Of a DNA stretch of 64,000 bases, positions 7,651 to 18,690 are shown piece after piece. The position numbers and the translations under genes were made by a program. How positions within the stretch are numbered: position 1 is the stretch's first letter; each line of letters starts with the position of its first letter. The stretch covers positions 2,055,169-2,119,168 of the forward strand of contig VLJF02000047.1 in the NCBI GenBank assembly GCA_008360975.2. Reading direction: 5' to 3'. The notes beneath the pieces were generated by a model. The model was given only the letters and a program-made list of their open reading frames with translations. It ran no database searches and was not told where the DNA came from. Source of the stretch: Lichenostomus cassidix (taxonomy: Eukaryota; Chordata; Aves; Passeriformes; Meliphagidae).

Positions 7651-10600
7651 CTTCATTTGCAAAGCAGGGTCCTGGGAATTACAATTGCTCTGTTACATCA
7701 TAGTAAATGTGCACACTCAGCTAGAAGTAGGCACTGGGAATTGTCTTCTGTGACTTCATTCAGGAAACTGCTGCTTCTTTCTCTCTTTCATGCATAGGCA
7801 CAGTTTCCCACAGAATATTTACCACTGGCCTTTTGCTTTCATCCCCCTTCTATTTTATTTCCATTTCATTCCCTAAATTCCTTACATCCTGATACTTTTC
7901 TTACTGACTGGAAGATGACAATCATAAATGGACAACAAATTTAAAAGACTGCAATTGCCAGTGCTCAGGAAGGACTTGTGAAGTGCTGCTTCTCCATCTT
8001 GGTCACCATGTCACAGAATCCAGCCAGAAGATGCTGGTCTGGCGCCGTACAAACTTCCAGGTCTGGGTAGAAAGAAAAAGTTCATGAAGTACTTTACCTC
8101 GGAGAACATTTTCCATGTTTTTAAAATCTGGCTGAATAGATAGAAAAATTGGCACATCAAGCCTGTATCTATTTCAATCCAGCATCACTTTAAACTGTTA
8201 AAAACTTAGGGGGTTTGGATGATGGTGCTACCGCTTCTTAGATTACAAATTTGGCTCTGCTGATTTCAAAACATTTTTCCAAATTTTTTATTAAATACTG
8301 GACACTAAATAGCACATTCAGCCTTAGACCTGAACATATATTTTTCCTGTACGTAGGCTGTTTAACCCATGCACAGCCTACTGAAATTCACTTTAGCATT
8401 AAACCTGATTCATGTGGCTCAGTTCCGAGAGCCTTACTGAATTGCACCTCCTGAAATGTCCACGTACAGAAATTTGAAATGGCCTAAGAAAAAAATACAG
8501 CTTTACTGATCCTTTAAATGCCATCTTCAAGGAAGCTCATGTCTCATTCTGGGGAGGGAAGGATAACTGCATTCCCCTTCCTCCCCTGTGCCCTACGTGA
8601 CACACTGCGAGACGGTTCAGAGGGTTTAGCTCAGCCTGAGTAGGAAGCGCTGCACAGCTCAGATGGCGGGTGCTTGTCACTATCTGTTCCACGTGCTGTT
8701 CCAGTCAGCCAGGTCAGAGGGAAGCAAGGAAGAGGCTCAAAGAAAGAGTTCGGAGGTAGCGGTTGTATAATCATTCAGTCTCAATGTGCGAGCAGCCCAG
8801 GCCACGCTTCTGCTGGAAGTGTTCTGTGTGGTTTAACTCACGTTGCTGTGACCAAAACACCTGAGCAACACTTTGCTTTCCTTGGTGCATTTAGCACATC
8901 TCTGGTCAGCACACTGGTTGTATTAGGTTATCCAAATACACTGCAGTCTGATGGGATCCTTCTCAAGGCCTGCTGAAAGCACTTCAGTTTAAATGTCAGC
9001 AGCTTCACTGCTCATTTGTTTAGAACTTAGCAGGAGCACACCATAGAGCTATTTTTCTTACTTGCCGTAAGAAACAGGGGGTATATTGAGTCTTTAAAAT
9101 AGGACTCTGACATATCTTACCTGGAAAGGTTTCCCTGATGGATCAGGAGCGTGTTCTCTCTCCCTCTTCCTGCTGCTCACTCATCCCAAAACAGAACCTG
9201 GCTTTAACTGGTGTCTCCTTTCAACAGGTAGGAAATATTTCCACCCTACAGCCTTGCACAGAGTTTGGACAAGGATCCCAGGACTCCAAGGCCAACCACA
9301 GGCCTAGTTCCTGGCAGCTTTAGTCTGGCAGAAATACTGCCATTTTCACAATTTTAGGATGCAGAATCCCACATTTGGCTCTGGGCACCTGGCATGGAAC
9401 AATGGCTCTTTTCCACAGGTTGGAAACATCTCCACCCTCCTGTCATGGACACACTTGCAAATGCAACTTGACCTAATCAAAACCATCTGGCAAGGCTTAA
9501 TAACAACGCAGAAGATACAGTACATCACATGTGTGTTACCTCACTCACTTCAGTAGGGCTTTGTGAAAAGGAAAACCTGACCATTTGAACCTTTGTAGAA
9601 ACCTGTTTGGTGGGATTAGGGACAGCAAGCTATATTGGTATCAATCATAGAAATAATTTCTTTGCATTGATTTTAATTTTTCACTACCCAGCATGACAGC
9701 TGGAAGTGCTTGTTCAGGGCACCAAATACAAACAAATATTGCAGCAATGATATCAAAGGATGCAAAACCGATAACCAGCTAAAAACTGTTCTTTGCCCAA
9801 AACAATGATGGCAGCCACATGCCCTTCTCTCTACCTGGAAGACAGATCTCGGGGAGTGTCTGACAGCACAGGGGCTCTACACAATCTTCACCACTATGTT
9901 GACAGGCACTTGGCCGCAATAAAAATGCTTACTCTACATTTTTTTTATTTTAGGTGGGACTCTGGGGCACAGGGGGCTGGATCAGGCCCTGCCCCGAGCA
10001 TCTCTCAGTCATCCTTGGATAGAGCTGAGGGGCCAGGGCCCCCCAGCCCCTCCACAACACCCTCGGCCCCGTGATGCCAAGTTCTGCCCTGGGCACCAGC
10101 ACAGCTGTCAGGTCTAGACGTGCGCTCCCGATTTTATAAGGTTTGCGTGGGACTCTGCAATGGGGAAGGGGGGGCCACACCTGTCTTGGGCTGACATTGG
10201 GCTCTACTGCCATGCTGCGTTAACCATGGATGGGGTAGCCAGACAAGCTGGGACTCTGCCCATGTCCCATGGGATCACCCCCATCTCACTTGGGGTTCAC
10301 CACTACAGCCCCATCCCACCCTGGACAAACTCTCACACCCCCGGGGGTGACAACATGGGCAATCCCCTCAAGCTGTGCACCCCCTCCCCATATCCCCGTG
10401 TCTCTGTGACATCTCCTCCTGTGTCCCGGCTCTGCCTCCCACACCTTTCTCCCTTCCAGTACTCCCACTGCCTCTCCCAGCATCTCCAGCTTCTTGCTCT
10501 CACTTCAAAGTGTGGGACACCCCGTTTGGGGGGAGGACATGTTTGGTGCCAGCGTGCTGTCCAGACCCACCGAGGCTCTGCCAGGACAATGAATGTGGCA

Positions 10601-11604
10601 GGTACCAGCATGGGCATCAGGCTGGGGGCAGGAAGGGGGCGCCACCGTGACTCCTCCAAACGCCCTCTTGTGGTTCTGGGGGTCCACGCTCAGGGTGTCA
10701 GTGCTGGAGGATGACAGAGACTCCCAGATGGCAGGAGAAGGTCCAGAGCTAGGTGCTGCTGTGGCCCCAGTGCTGGAATATTTGGATCCAACTGACCCCC
10801 CTGGTCTGCAGCCATTGGAAGGGGCTAGGCTCCTCTTCAACAAGGAAGCCCCTGATTCCTTCACTAATCCCCTGACTTTCTCACAGGGACCACGCCATGA
10901 TCATAGGGAATATGGGGAAGAGAGAAAGGTTCTGGCAACTTCTTGCCAAGCAAGTGGTCTGGTCTCAGCTTGCCTCTGCTGATGGCTGGGGGGATGTCAG
11001 GCTGCTTAGTGAAACTAGGACCTTTTATGCTGTTGCGGGGGGTCAGCGCTTTGCGGTATCCTTCCTGCCAGGAGACCGGGGAAGGCAGGAGGGACCCCCG
11101 TGCAGACCTACACTACAGGGCGCCCCTCATTTGTGGCACATCAGATGGACATTCCTGAGGCAGAGGGATGCCCCTGCTTCAGAGGGTAACATTAGGCAGA
11201 GCAGGGGGTACCACAGCAATCCCAGGAGGAAGTGACAAGCCTGGGAGCACCACATGGGCCTCTTTGGGCTCAGGGTGGCCACGACAGGACACAGGCCACA
11301 GGCCACATGGGCTGAGGAGCTGGAGGGGACAGGCACACAGTCAGTACCTGCTTTTGAGGGGACACACAGGCTGGAGGTAGGCGCTCTTTGGGATAGAGTG
11401 GAAGCCCTGACCTGGCGTCACCACAACAGCCACCCACGCCATAACTGGGAACACCGCACTTTCACCATTCCCAGCACAGATACAGATGGGGATCTTCGGT
11501 GAATCGTTTCTCAAGTGCCAAAAACCACATTGAAACACTGAAAAACTACAACCTCCCCTATCTGATCAAAGTACATCACATCTGTACTTGCAGCTCCAGG
11601 CCAA
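7651..11604. other. Single-copy region, no recognised gene
   Basis: Ordinary mixed-composition vertebrate DNA. Open frames are short (under 190 codons; the longest is 10160-10714 +), overlap in many phases and show no recognisable domain. A polypyrimidine-AG (TTTTTTTTATTTTAG) near 9938-9954 looks like a 3' splice site but has no convincing exon after it. The stretch 9950-11480 is C/G-richer than 7651-9800. I cannot exclude non-coding or untranslated exons. Confidence 0.5.
9212..9450 (+). repeat. Pair of diverged short direct repeats
   Basis: 'caacaggtaggaaatatttccaccct' near 9222-9247 and 'cacaggttggaaacatctccaccct' near 9413-9438 are about 80% alike, about 190 bp apart, and each is preceded by related sequence. 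This probably reflects an old local duplication or two fragments of one interspersed repeat. Confidence 0.4.
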
Positions 11605-11606
11605 AC

Positions 11607-11629
11607 AAACACACACACACACACACACA
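11607..11629 (+). repeat. (AC)n microsatellite
   Basis: A run of about ten to eleven AC dinucleotides followed by 'agagacac'. Confidence 0.9.
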
Positions 11630-11878
11630 GAGACACAAAGAGACATTAGACAGGATGTGCAACAAGTGGACACGACAATGAGAGAAAACTCTCTGTGAGA
11701 TGACTGCAATGATCGAGAGGATGAGGAATGAGATGGCCCAGGTGAGACTGACGGTGAGCTAACCAGGCCCAAAAAACCCCGGCAGAAGATGCTAACGTGA
11801 TCACATTACGAAAAGCTCGCCAAAATGGCAAAGATGGAAGCCCGTGAATCACGAAGATAGGGACAAGATTCTGACCAC

Positions 11879-11968
11879 ACACCCTTACAAGTCCTAGCCT
11901 GCTATAATGGATCACTGCCATGTACACCCTTACAAGTCCTAGCCTGCTATAATGGATCACTGCCATGT
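11879..11968 (+). repeat. 45-bp perfect tandem duplication
   Basis: The 45 bases from 11879 ('acacccttacaagtcc...') are repeated from 11924 with no visible change, so the duplication is recent. It sits at the left edge of the longer diverged repeat described next. Confidence 0.85.
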
Positions 11969-13310
11969 ACAGCTGTCGATACGGCTTAGAACAAGACTGT
12001 AAAAGGCTTCCGACTCGATGCTTCTAAAGAGATGCAGAGATTCTGATGCACACCTGAGCTCGGGCATTGAAGGTTCAAAGATATCGGCGCCAAGCCGAGG
12101 AACACGGAGATCAGAGATGGTAAGGATGGCCTGGCCTTTTAGATAATCCCCTCAAAGGGGTGAGGCAAAAGATATGCAACGCAAGACACACAAAAGACAG
12201 GGAACGCACGGTAGACAAGCGATGCGACACACACCAGGACCGCCCTGCCCTGCGCAGCTCTGCGTCATCATCAGAAGTCAGGGTCTCCCTTTACGTGACC
12301 TAAGGGGCCCTTTTTTGGACATCCCCACGTCCAAAGCTAATACAACAATCCCTCCCGGCGAGTCCTAGCCTGGCACCCGGCTTCCATCCCCTCTGTGAGT
12401 AATAGTGCTTGACTTATCCCTTAGACATCCAGGGATGTGAATCCGTGTCTGGTGACAAAGAACACCTCCTTGACATCTCGGAAGTTCCTGCTGTCACCAG
12501 GCAGTTCTCTCTCTTAGTCTACTACAAAAAAGAACGCCAAACATCAACGCATGAGCTAAGGGGAACATCAGCAATCTGTTACAAGAACGGTCAGTCACAA
12601 TGATCAAGATGGCTGTGAGATAATGCTACGTTCAGAACGCTCCACGCATCCTTACAAGCCCTAAGACGTTACAACTCACACCCGGAAAGGATGGATGGCA
12701 ATACAGCCGGGAACAAGGCCTCAAAACACATCTGACTCCACGCTTCCAATACGCGGTTCCAAGACACGGCCGAGACAAGAATAAGAACAAATCACGCTGG
12801 CATCGGACCGAGAAGCGCAAATATTTGAGAACCCAGAGATGCCAACCGACGCTCGCAATAAAGCACAACAGACAGAGACAATTGATCTGAGACATCCCAA
12901 AGACAGAGCAGACGACAAAAGACGCCAGACAACGTGACACAAACTGGAACTGCTCCGTGCTGTGCATCCTTACGGTTGCAAACAAAGTAAAGCTGCTGCC
13001 GCCTCTGGCTCTACTAAGAAGTCCCTCAGAGAACATCTCTTTCCCTGAGCTAATTTTTAGATCTCTCACGGGAATTTCTGGCCTGCTACCCCGCTATCGT
13101 CCCATCTCTGGGTTATGGCCCCCAACTTATCTTTTAGACGGTCGGCAACGGGAATCCACGCTGGACGCAAAGGGAGTCCGCCTCGGCTCTCTCGGAAGGC
13201 CCCGGTATGGCTGGTGAGCTCCTTAGTTGGCTACGAAAAAGAAAACCAAAGTCAATGCATGAGTTTAGCGGCACGTGGGACAAACCCCACAATCCAGCCA
13301 CTTGCCATTT
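11880..13310 (+). repeat. Two diverged copies of a ~650-700 bp repeat, LTR-like
   Basis: Copy one (about 11880-12600) and copy two (about 12640-13310) share ordered blocks: 'ccttacaag(t/c)cct', 'gaacaag...cttcc', and near the end 'aaagaa(c/a)gccaaa / aaagaaaaccaaa' with 'gcatgag'. Copy two has AATAAA at 12857-12862. The size, repetition and poly(A) signal suggest old solo LTRs or LTR fragments in tandem, but no TG...CA ends were assigned. No protein is recognised within. Confidence 0.4.
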
Positions 13311-13600
13311 CCTAAGTGCACTTAGGCCTTTAAGTCTCCAGCTTCATCCCCACTTGAAGGCTGTGGCTGTCATTATGATGGACACCTGGGTTACCGAGAG
13401 GTAGAATTACGTGCCGTTACTGTGAGGAGGGCGCGTATTTGTGCGCCTTAGCACACATAAACGCACCTGCTGGTCTTGGGGAAAGGTCTTACGGGGCCCC
13501 TCAATGGACACTATTTCCCACTGTGCTGCCTTCAACCCCTCACCTCACCCCCCTGTAATTCCTAACCTAGTGCCCTGCTCACTCTCCTTCTCCTTGTAAT
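13311..13600. other. Unassigned sequence
   Basis: Mixed-composition DNA between the LTR-like repeat and an exon-like fragment. Nothing recognisable was seen. Confidence 0.5.
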
Positions 13601-13740
13601 GATCCTCACCTTACTTACTGGAAGCCTCAGCTTTGGATGTCATCTTTGACAAGAGGCAGGTCTCTTTTTTGACATGATGAATCTGATGAAAAAGTTTCAA
13701 GCGCCACACTTAACACAATCAGGAATTTCAGGAAGTTCCA
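13601..13740 (+). pseudogene. Exon-like fragment, + copy of an inverted pair
   Basis: This is homologous to the reverse complement of 15123-15258. Translated, it gives pieces such as 'SPYLLEASALDVIFD' and, after a frame change and in-frame stops near 13660, 'DMMNLMKKFQAP' and 'QSGIS'. The other copy reads through the same peptide blocks in one frame. Conservation of a peptide-like pattern between two diverged copies suggests descent from coding sequence. The parent protein is not recognised. This copy is broken by a frameshift. Confidence 0.45.
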
Positions 13741-14301
13741 ATGCTTCTTAGAAAAAGAAAACCAACATCAAAATACAAATTCTGTTAAATTACAAAGCAC
13801 AAAAGCATCTTACCAACTCTGAACATACAACCCAAAATAATGAACTTAAATACTCACTGCATTCAGCGCTACCTTCCTCACCATGTCTTCAAAGCCTCTC
13901 TTGCTTTAGATGCCAAAAGCACCTGCTTGAAAAAACCTGAGCTGAAAAAGCCCCTTCCTTTAAATGAGAAGACAGCTCTGACTCCAGTGAACTCCAGAGA
14001 GAAAATAAACCCCTTAGCCAAAGGCTGGGGTTAATATACCCCTGGCTGGGCCCGCCTCTCGTTCCCAGCATGCCTGAAAAAAGGGAGGAGGCAAATACCA
14101 TTGGGTATCAAAGCCCTCAGAGCAGCTGTGGCTCTTAGGTTCCTCTGACTTACCTTTCTGGTGAGTAAAGGGCTTGATAGAGAAGAAAACTCTTCAGGGA
14201 AATTACTATACTTTATTATTTTATACAGCTGCATCAAGCAAAAGGGCATAAATGAGGTAAGAAATGAAACTTTGTGTTTTGGCAGCATACCTGCGTAAGT
14301 T
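13741..14301. other. Unassigned sequence
   Basis: AT-richer single-copy DNA. Short frames on both strands (13840-14034 +, 13889-14101 -, 14031-14288 -) have no recognisable similarity. Nothing else was seen. Confidence 0.5.
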
Positions 14302-14560
14302 GAATAATTTGTTGCTAACTTGTAGAATTATTCTTTGCTGATTGCTAAGTAGTATTCCACATGTGACCTAAGTAGGGAAGATTAGTAACGATGTGAATGT
14401 TGTACCGAGCTCTCTAATTAGGGTGTTACGCATTATAAATAAAAGCGAGAAAAGCAACCGACTGTTGCGGGCCATTGGGGTTAAGAATGCGCAAAGCTCG
14501 CTCCCGTACGAGACTTCTGGTACCGGGGTACAGGTAGAAGCGTTTGCCGCTCCTTGAAAG
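14302..14560 (+). mobile_element. Possible solo retroviral LTR fragment
   Basis: 'cattataaataaaagcgag' near 14431-14449 combines a TATA box and AATAAA. It follows 'cctaagtagggaag' and 'ccgagctctctaa', wording reminiscent of avian LTR promoters. GC-rich sequence follows, as in R/U5. Ends and target duplication were not identified, so this is a weak call; a chance TATA in unique DNA is the alternative. Confidence 0.25.
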
Positions 14561-14687
14561 GCGGGGGAGGGCAGGTGGAGAAGAGTCAGCTGCTTGTTCC
14601 CTCCCCTACACAGCCTATTGTCTGCCCTAAAACACTGGGGTGCCAGGCTTTCATTTTTGTGGAAAAGAACCAGTCTTCTCCGCCACT

Positions 14688-14960
14688 ATTTTGAAATCTG
14701 AAATAGAATTCCGTTGGCAGTTTGGAACTTGGTGTGCTGGCGTTTTGAAACTGGGTGTTTTTGGCATTTTGAAACTTAGTGTTCTGGTACTTTAAAACTG
14801 ACATTTTGCAACCTGTTTTTCTGATGGTTTGAGATTTGTTTTTCTATTATTTTGAAACTAGCTTATTCTGGTATTTTGGAATCAGATTTTGTTTGGGGGG
14901 TTTTTGGTGTTTTGGAACCTAATTTTTCTAGGCCGGTTTTTGGTATTTTTTTAAGCCCGG
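14688..14960 (+). repeat. Degenerate ~23-30 bp tandem repeat
   Basis: The theme 'ttttgaaactnggtgttctggca' recurs about ten times with much variation and changing spacing. The minus frame 14586-14804 is repeat-derived (SVLKYQNTKFQNAK-type motifs). Confidence 0.6.
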
Positions 14961-15122
14961 TTTCTTTATTATTTTCTGGAGGGGGGGTTGTGCGTGTTGG
15001 TGTGGATTTAGGGCTTTTTGTTTGATTTTGGTTTTTCTTGGCTTTTTTTTGATTTTGGTTTTTGTGGCTTTTTTGTTTTGTATTTCATTGTTTAGGAGTT
15101 TTTTATTTTTATTATTTTTTTT
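14961..15122. repeat. T/G-rich low-complexity tract
   Basis: Runs of 'ttttgattttggttttt' recur several times. The minus-strand frame gives Lys/Asn/Thr-rich sequence, part of the 157-codon open frame 14928-15401. I do not consider it a gene. Confidence 0.6.
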
Positions 15123-15258
15123 ACAACTTACTGGAATTCCCGATTGTATAGAGCGTGATGCTTGAAATTTTTTCAGCAGGTTCATAACGTCACGAGGTAC
15201 GTGCCTCACATCAAAGACGGCATCCAAAAGCAAGGCTTCTAGTAAGTAAGGTGGGGAT
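15123..15258 (-). pseudogene. Exon-like fragment, - copy of an inverted pair
   Basis: On the minus strand this reads 'PPYLLEALLLDAVFD', 'RDVMNLLKKFQAS', then 'QSGIPVS', matching 13601-13740 block for block and in one open frame. It abuts the first unit of the 69-bp array: 'tagtaagtaaggtggggatctg' joins the two, so the array begins at or inside this fragment. The parent gene is not recognised. It could be a remnant captured when the array formed. Confidence 0.45.
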
Positions 15259-18200
15259 CTGTACAAAGTAAGTGACCTGCAGATGGACTTAGAGCGCCCG
15301 TCGCGGAGACCCCGATCGCCCCAGGATCTGTGACAGCCGGTCTGAAGGTGAGACTTAGAGCACCTGTCTGGGAGACCCCGATCGTCCCAGGATCCGTACA
15401 AAGTAAGTGGCCTGCAGGTGGACTTAGAGCGCCCGTATTACGGACCGCGATCGCTCCGGATTCTGTGAAAGCTGGCCTGAAAGTGAGATTTAGAGCGCCC
15501 GTGTTCGGGACCCCGATGGCCCGGGATCTGTATAACGTAAGCGGCCTGCAGGTAGACTTAGAGCGCCCGTCTTGGAGACCGTGATCGCCCCGGGATCTGT
15601 ACAAAGTAAGCGGCCTGCAGGCTGACTTAGAGCACTCGTATCGGACAACCTGATCACCATGGGATCTGTACAAAGTAAGTGGTCTGTAGTTGGACTGAAA
15701 GCGCCTGTGTTGGAGACCCTGATTGCCCCAGGATCTGTGAAAGCTGGCCTGAAGGTAAGACTTACAGCGCCCGTCTTGGAGACCCCGATCGCCCCAGGAT
15801 CTGTACAAAGTAAGTGGCCTGCAGGCTGACTTAGAGCACTTGTATGGGACACCCCGATCACCCTGGGATCTGTACAAAGTAAGTGGCCTGCAGGTGGAGT
15901 TAGACCACCTGTCATGGAGACCCCGATTGTCCCAGGATGTGTGAAAGCTGGCCTGAAGGTAAGACTTAGAGCGCCCGTCTTGGCGACCCCGATCGCCCCT
16001 GGATCTGTGACAGCTGGTCTGAAGGTAAGACATAGAGTGCCTGTCTGGGAGACCCCTATCGTCCCAGAATCTGTACAAAGTAAGTGGCCTGCAGGTGGAC
16101 TTAGAGCGCCTGTCTTGGAGACCCCGATTGCCCCAGGATCTGTACAAAGTAAGTGGCCTGCAGGTGGACTTAGAGAACTTGTATCAGGCACCCTGATCGC
16201 CCTGGCATCTGTACAAAGTAAGTGGCCTGGAGGTGGAGTTTGAGCACCCGTTTTGGAGACCCCGATTGCCCCAGGATCTGTACAAAGTAAGTGGCCTGCA
16301 GGTGGAGTTAGAGCACCCATTTTGGAGACCGTGATCGCCCCGGGATCTGTACAAAGTAAGTGGCCTGCAGGTGGGCTTAGAGCGCCAGTGTTGGAGACCT
16401 GGATCGTCCGGGATCTGTGAGAGCACTTCTGAAGCTAAGACTTACAGCGCCTCTCCTGGGGACCCTGATCGTTCCAGGATCTGTACAAAGTAAGCGGCCT
16501 GCAGGTGGACTTGGAGCACCGGTCTTGAGGACCCAGATCGACCTGAGATCTGTACAAGGCAAGTGGCCTGCAGGTGGACTGAAAGTGCCTGTCTTGGAGA
16601 CCCGGATAGCCCCAGGAACTGTACAAGGTAAGTGGCCTGCAGTTGAACTCAGAATGCCCGTCTTGGGGACCCAGATCGCCTCCGGATCTGTACAAAGTAA
16701 GTGGCCTGCAGATGGATTTATAGTGCCCGTGTTGGAGACCCCGATCGCCCCAGGATTTGTGGCACCTGGTCTGAAGGTGAGTCTTAGAGCGCCTGTCTGG
16801 GAGACCTCGATTTTCCCAGGATCTGTACAAAGTAAGTTGCCTGGAGGTGGACTTAGAGCGCCCGTGTAGGAGACCTGGATCGCCTCAGGATCTGTTCACA
16901 GTAAGTGGCCTGCAGGCTGGCTTAGAGCACTCGTATCAGGCACTCTGATCGCCCTGGCATCTGTACAAAGTGGCCTATAGGTGGAGTTTGAGCGCCCGTT
17001 TTGGAGACCCCGATTGCCCCAGGATCTGTACAAAGTAAGTGGCCTGGAGATGCATTTAGAGCGCCCGTGTTGGAGACCCGGATTGCCCCGCGCTCTGTAC
17101 AAGCTAAGTGGCCTGGAGGTGGACTTAGAGTGCCCGTGTTGGGGACCTGGTTTTTCCTGGGATCTGTACAAGCTAAGTGGCCTGGAGATGGACTTAGAGC
17201 GTCTGTGCTGGTGGCCCGGATGGCCCCGCGCTCTGTAAATAGTAAGTGGCCTGGAGGTGGACTTAGAGCGCCTGTGTTGGAGACCTGGTTTTCCCCGGGA
17301 TCTGTACAAAGTAAGTGGCCTGCAGGTGGACTTAGAGTACCGGTCTTGAGGACCCAGATAGACCTGAGATCTGTACAAGGTAAGTGGCCTGCAGGTGGAC
17401 TGAAAGTGCCTGTCTTGGAGACCCGGATAGCCCCAGGACCTGTACAAGGTAAGTGGCCTGCAGGTGGACTTTGAGTGCCCGTGTTGGAGACCTGGATCGC
17501 CCCGGGATGTGTACAAAGTAAGTTGCATTCAGGTGTACCAGAGCGCCCGTGTTGGAGACATGGATGGCCCCTCGCTCCATACAAATAAGTGGCCTGGAGG
17601 TGGACTTAGAGCGGCTGTGTTGGAGACCTGTTTTTTCCTGGGATCTGTAAAATGTAAGTGGCCTATAGGTGGACTTAGAGCGTCTGTGTTGGAGACCTAG
17701 TTTTCCCCGGGATCTGTACAAAGTGGCCTGGAGGTGGACTCAGAGCGCCCGTGTTGGAGACCCGGTTTTCACTTTCATCTGTACAAAGTAAGTGGCCTGG
17801 TGATGGACATGGAGCGCCTGTGATGGAGACTTGGTTTTCCCCGGGATCTGTACAAAGTAAGTGGCCTGGAGGTGGACTCAGAGCGCCCGTGTTGGACACT
17901 TGGTTTTCTCTTGCCTCTGTACAAAGTAAGTGGCCTGGAGATGGACTTAGAGCGCATGTGTTGGAGACTTGATTTTCCCTGGGATCTGTACAAGGTAAGT
18001 GGCCTGGAGATGGACTTAGAGCAGCCGTGTTGCAGACCTGGTTTTCCCTGGGATCTGTACAAAGTAAGTGGCCTGCAGGTGGACTTAGAGCGCCCGTGTT
18101 GGACACAAGGATGGCCCCGTGCTCTGTACAGTTAAGTGGCCTGGAGATGGACTTAGAGCGCCGGTGTTGGAGACCTGGATCGCCCCAGGATCTGTAGAAA

Positions 18201-18690
18201 GTAAGTGGCCTGCAGGCTCCTTAGAGCACCGGTCTTTAGGACCCGGATCGCCCTGGGATCTGTACAAGGTAAGTGGCGTGGAGGTGGAGTTAGAGTGCCC
18301 GTGTTGGAGACCTGGATCGCCCCAGGATCTGTAGAAAATAAGTGGCTTGCAGGCTGACTTAGAGCACTCGTATCGGACACCCTGATCTCCCTGGGATCTG
18401 TGCAATGTAAGTTGCCTTCAGGTGTACCCAGAGCACCCGTGTTGGAGACCTGGATGGCCCCTCGCTCTGTAGAAAGTAAGTGGTTTGGAGGTGGGCTTAG
18501 AGCATCCGTGCTGGAGACCTGGATGGTGCCGTGCTCTGTACAAAGTAAGTGGCCTGGCGGTGGATTTGGAGCGTCGGTGTTGGAGACCCGGATGGCCTCG
18601 GGATCTGTACAAAGTAAGTGGCGTGGAGGTGGACTTGGAGGGCCTGTGATGGAGACCTGGTTTTTCCTGGGATCTGTACTAAGTGAGTGA
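15245..18690 (+). repeat. 69-bp minisatellite, type A/B units
   Basis: Unit length is 69 bp. Type A reads GTAAGTGGCCTGCAGG, then TGGACTTAGAGCGCCCGT, then TTGGAGACCCCGAT, then CAGGATCTGTACAAA. It has a PstI site (CTGCAG) and several CpG per unit. From about 17 kb many units become GGCCTGGAGATGG or GGCCTGGAGGTGG (type B) with 'ggttttccc' in place of 'gatcgcccc'. Nearly every unit has the 5' splice-site motif GTAAGT, and some have AAG|GTAAGT. Open frames on the minus strand (such as 15239-16147 and 15490-16320) are produced by the period of 69 and are not genes. Confidence 0.9.

Noticed and set aside
10160..10714. 184-codon open frame as a gene
   Set aside because: The region is C-rich and open in many overlapping phases on both strands. 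No domain or conserved pattern was recognised.
11499..11772. Open frames on both strands across the (AC)n run
   Set aside because: Their His/Thr or Val/Cys repeats come from the microsatellite.
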